NCBI GenBank assembly: GCA_034336665.1
Contig: CM067565.1
Location: 85,885,358-85,949,357, forward strand
From: Luscinia megarhynchos
Lineage: Eukaryota > Chordata > Aves > Passeriformes > Turdidae
DNA: 64,000 nt
Reading direction: 5' to 3'
The position numbers were made by a program, and so were the translations under genes. Each line of letters opens with the position of its first letter. The first letter of the stretch is position 1. The notes beneath the pieces are model-generated. The model worked only from the letters and a program-made list of their open reading frames with translations, searched no databases and was not told where the DNA came from. This document shows positions 61,401 to 64,000 of this stretch, piece by piece.

Positions 61401-64000
61401 CAAGTTGTCAGCCCTGTAAGGATAGATTTATGTGTCTCTGACATGTCAGTTGTCGTCTTTGCCACTTCATTGCTGCTATGATATTTCAGCAGAAGGTAAC
61501 CTCTGCTATTCCCCTGCCTGAAAATCCCCAGAACTTTCTTCTGTAAACATTTATTGCCCTGGATATTTTCCCATCACAGGGCTGCATCTCTGAATTCATC
61601 TATTTGTTTGTTTAACTCTCATTCATAGGTCAGTGCTTGTTTTTCTCAAATTTTTCTCATTTTAATCTGAATTTATGTAGCAGAAGGTTCAAAGGCAAAC
61701 ATTTTTTCCCCCAAAAAACCTCCATACTTTGTTGGTTTATTTTAGTGATATATTTTAAAAGGACACAGTTTTTTTGTTGTTGCTGAGGAAGTAACACTAG
61801 TAATCACTCTTTGCTGGAAGAATTACTCTCTTAATCATGAAAGGGTCTAATCTATGGGTTTGTTAGTAAGCTGTACTGTCAATTCAATATTTGGATTGAG
61901 GTTTCCCCCAGGGTTGGGCTTTTTTATCCCTATATTCTCCTGAAATATTGTTCTGCAAGTTGGAAAAACGATCTGTTCTGGCTGAGTCTAAAGTGAAAAA
62001 TTAGAGAATGGAAACTCAAGAAGTGAGCTTATGTTTAAGATTTTAATTTTTTTTGAAGGTGAGCACAGTGGCAATGCCAGCACCATGCAGCAGGCTGTGT
62101 CCTGACTGCAGTTACCCTGGAGCCTGAGACCTCATCCCAGGTACACAGCCATTGACACAGAATTGGTGCTTGGTAGAGAGAAGCAGGAGAGAGAACAGTG
62201 CATGGCCCAGTACAGACCTGCAGCCTGTGATACAGTCCTCCCAATATTCTTAACTTTTGTTCAAAATGCCCCCTGGAGTTTACAGAGTTGCCATTTCAGC
62301 AAATGGCATTGTGCATATTCTTTGGAATGCCACATAGGTGATGCAGTCATACTCTGCTCAAAGTGCCAGTGTGAATTGGACATGGCTCAGCTGCTCTCTG
62401 GATTACACACACAGGATATTTTATGGCAGCAGACAGTAAGAGAAGCTGGAGTGGGGCTAGAAAAGGGAGAAAAAACATCTTCCCTTCAGCACTGCCATTT
62501 TGGTATTGCTGCAATGCCCTATGCAGGTTGCAGCTTATACTGGTGTATAGTGGAGATCAGCTTTGTAACAACAGCACTTCTAAAATAAAAACCAATATTT
62601 CTCAAGTGTTTCTCTCTTCAGTGTGTTTCACCAGAATTAATACTCAGAAGCTACTAAGGAAATGTTCTAAAAACTGTAGTGGTATCACTTCTGCAAGTTC
62701 CTGGTAATTTCCCTTCTCTCATTAGAGTGCATAAAAGCTTACTAAAGCCCCATATCACCTTCCCCCTAATTCTGTGCTTTAATGTCCTGTTTTCTTTACT
62801 GATTTTATTTTTTTTTTACTATTCCTTTTGAATTACTGATCTGATTATTCCCTTTCTCCACACCTATGTACTGTGGTCTCCTTCCTCATGCTGGAGACAA
62901 CTTGTTTTTTTTCTTATTACCAGAAGGTCTTTCTATATCTCTTTGGAATTCTTTTAAAAATAATTTCTCTTTGTCATTAAGGCTCCTCAGGTATTTGATC
63001 ACGATTTATTCTGGAGTTGTTTGTCTCCTTTAGATTGTAAATATTTTACAAGTTAAAATAGATCTGATCTCACTGTTGACAGCAGGCAGGGTTCAGAGCA
63101 GAACCAAGTTAGGCCAAGTAAATCTACCCATGAAACTTCCCAGCATTCCTCTGATGCTCCAGCTCCTTCTTGCAGCAAACATAAGTGATTTAGAAGGTTT
63201 GTTTTTAATACAGGCAAACAAACACAGCTCCCACCTAAAGAACACGTGAACTGCCCATGCATACTCAGGTTCAAATTCCTGACCTGCTGTCTCTCTAACT
63301 GCAGAGGACTGTGTCAATTCACCCACAGCCTGAGTTATCCCCAGGCAAGGTGCACTCCACAGTTCCTCCTGGAGATCATCTACTTCCTATAGCAAAACAT
63401 TCTTCAGAGTCATTATCTGAATTTGCTTCCTCATGTACTGGGTGAGCATCCCCAGAACTGCACTGCAGAGCTGAAACCGAGCTGCACTTTCTAATGAAAA
63501 TTCATTTCATTGCAAAGTTCCCAATCAGCTCTAATTTGGAAGCCCCAGCTGAGCTCCTGCTGTGAGACATATCATAAGAGACAGATCTTGCTGTGAAGGG
63601 CTGGCAGGTTGGAGGGATGAAGGCTGAGAAGAAAAGCACAGTGGAAAGGTGAAATGGCTTTCTCAGAATCATGCAATGGGTCAGTGGCAGTTTTAGGTCT
63701 CAGTGCCAGCCACAGCCCATGCTACCTCTCACATCCTGAGCTTACAGACACATTTAGCTTTCCCTGGTCATCTTTTTTTTTTTAAACTAGATTATTGTTG
63801 CATGTAGGTTAACACTAGGGTGCACAAGTTCAGCAGTTTTGAACCTTGCTGTTTACAAAGCATTGTGTACATATAAATGGCACCATCCAAAAATTTTGAG
63901 GTAAGGGATAACAAAGATGTCACAGTAAAATGCTTAAAAGCCAGACCCTATTGTACCAGAGTAGGCAAGGGGACAAAGAAAATCAAGTATTGTTCTAACT
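55440..64000. other. AT-rich intergenic tract, no gene recognised
   Basis: AT-rich unique sequence without CpG patches. The longest open frame is about 141 codons (62163-62588, plus) with no domain or codon pattern that I recognise. In mammals the next gene on this side of SIX3 is CAMKMT, well away; no exon of it is recognised here. A G-rich low-complexity stretch lies at 56432-56454. Confidence 0.55.

Overview
The window looks like about 64 kb of a vertebrate chromosome, most probably from a bird. It holds one recognisable protein-coding gene, the homeobox gene SIX3, on the minus strand. Its coding exons are 38419-37653 and 35376-35184, joined by a 2,276-bp GT-AG intron, and encode a 319-residue protein. 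The bird call is inference. It rests on near-absence of interspersed repeats, no mammalian SINE or LINE sequence, a compact layout with many short CpG clusters, and a SIX3 N-terminus that fits the avian form as I remember it. No tRNA, rRNA, bacterial-type operon, CRISPR array or intact mobile element was seen.

Layout: 1-22.5 kb is AT-rich intergenic DNA with no supportable gene. From 22.5 to 33.9 kb (downstream of SIX3) short GC/CpG clusters alternate with AT-rich, homeodomain-motif-rich blocks that look like conserved noncoding elements. The SIX3 transcription unit spans roughly 33.9-38.7 kb. From 38.7 to 55.4 kb (upstream of SIX3) the CpG-cluster/AT-block alternation continues. It includes a perfect 62-copy TTCC array at 42768-43015, 4.35 kb upstream of the start codon. 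From 55.4 to 64 kb the DNA is again plain AT-rich intergenic sequence.

How it works together: SIX3 is a dosage-sensitive anterior forebrain and eye transcription factor. The 30-kb GC-patterned domain centred on it is what is expected of a Polycomb-type, hypomethylated developmental locus with many long-range enhancers. The proximal promoter combines an almost palindromic RFX X-box with three CCAAT boxes in both orientations, which suggests a divergent promoter. In mammals an antisense lncRNA (SIX3-AS1/Six3os1) starts there. Enhancer calls come from composition and motif reading only; no alignment was possible.

No undescribed protein system was found. The points most worth checking are the promoter architecture, the TTCC array, two inverted repeats (40893-40924 with paired TAATCC sites; 22649-22683), a SOX inverted repeat at 52996-53011, weak upstream ORFs in the GT-rich 5' UTR, and the 21-bp G-rich tandem repeat next to the intron acceptor.
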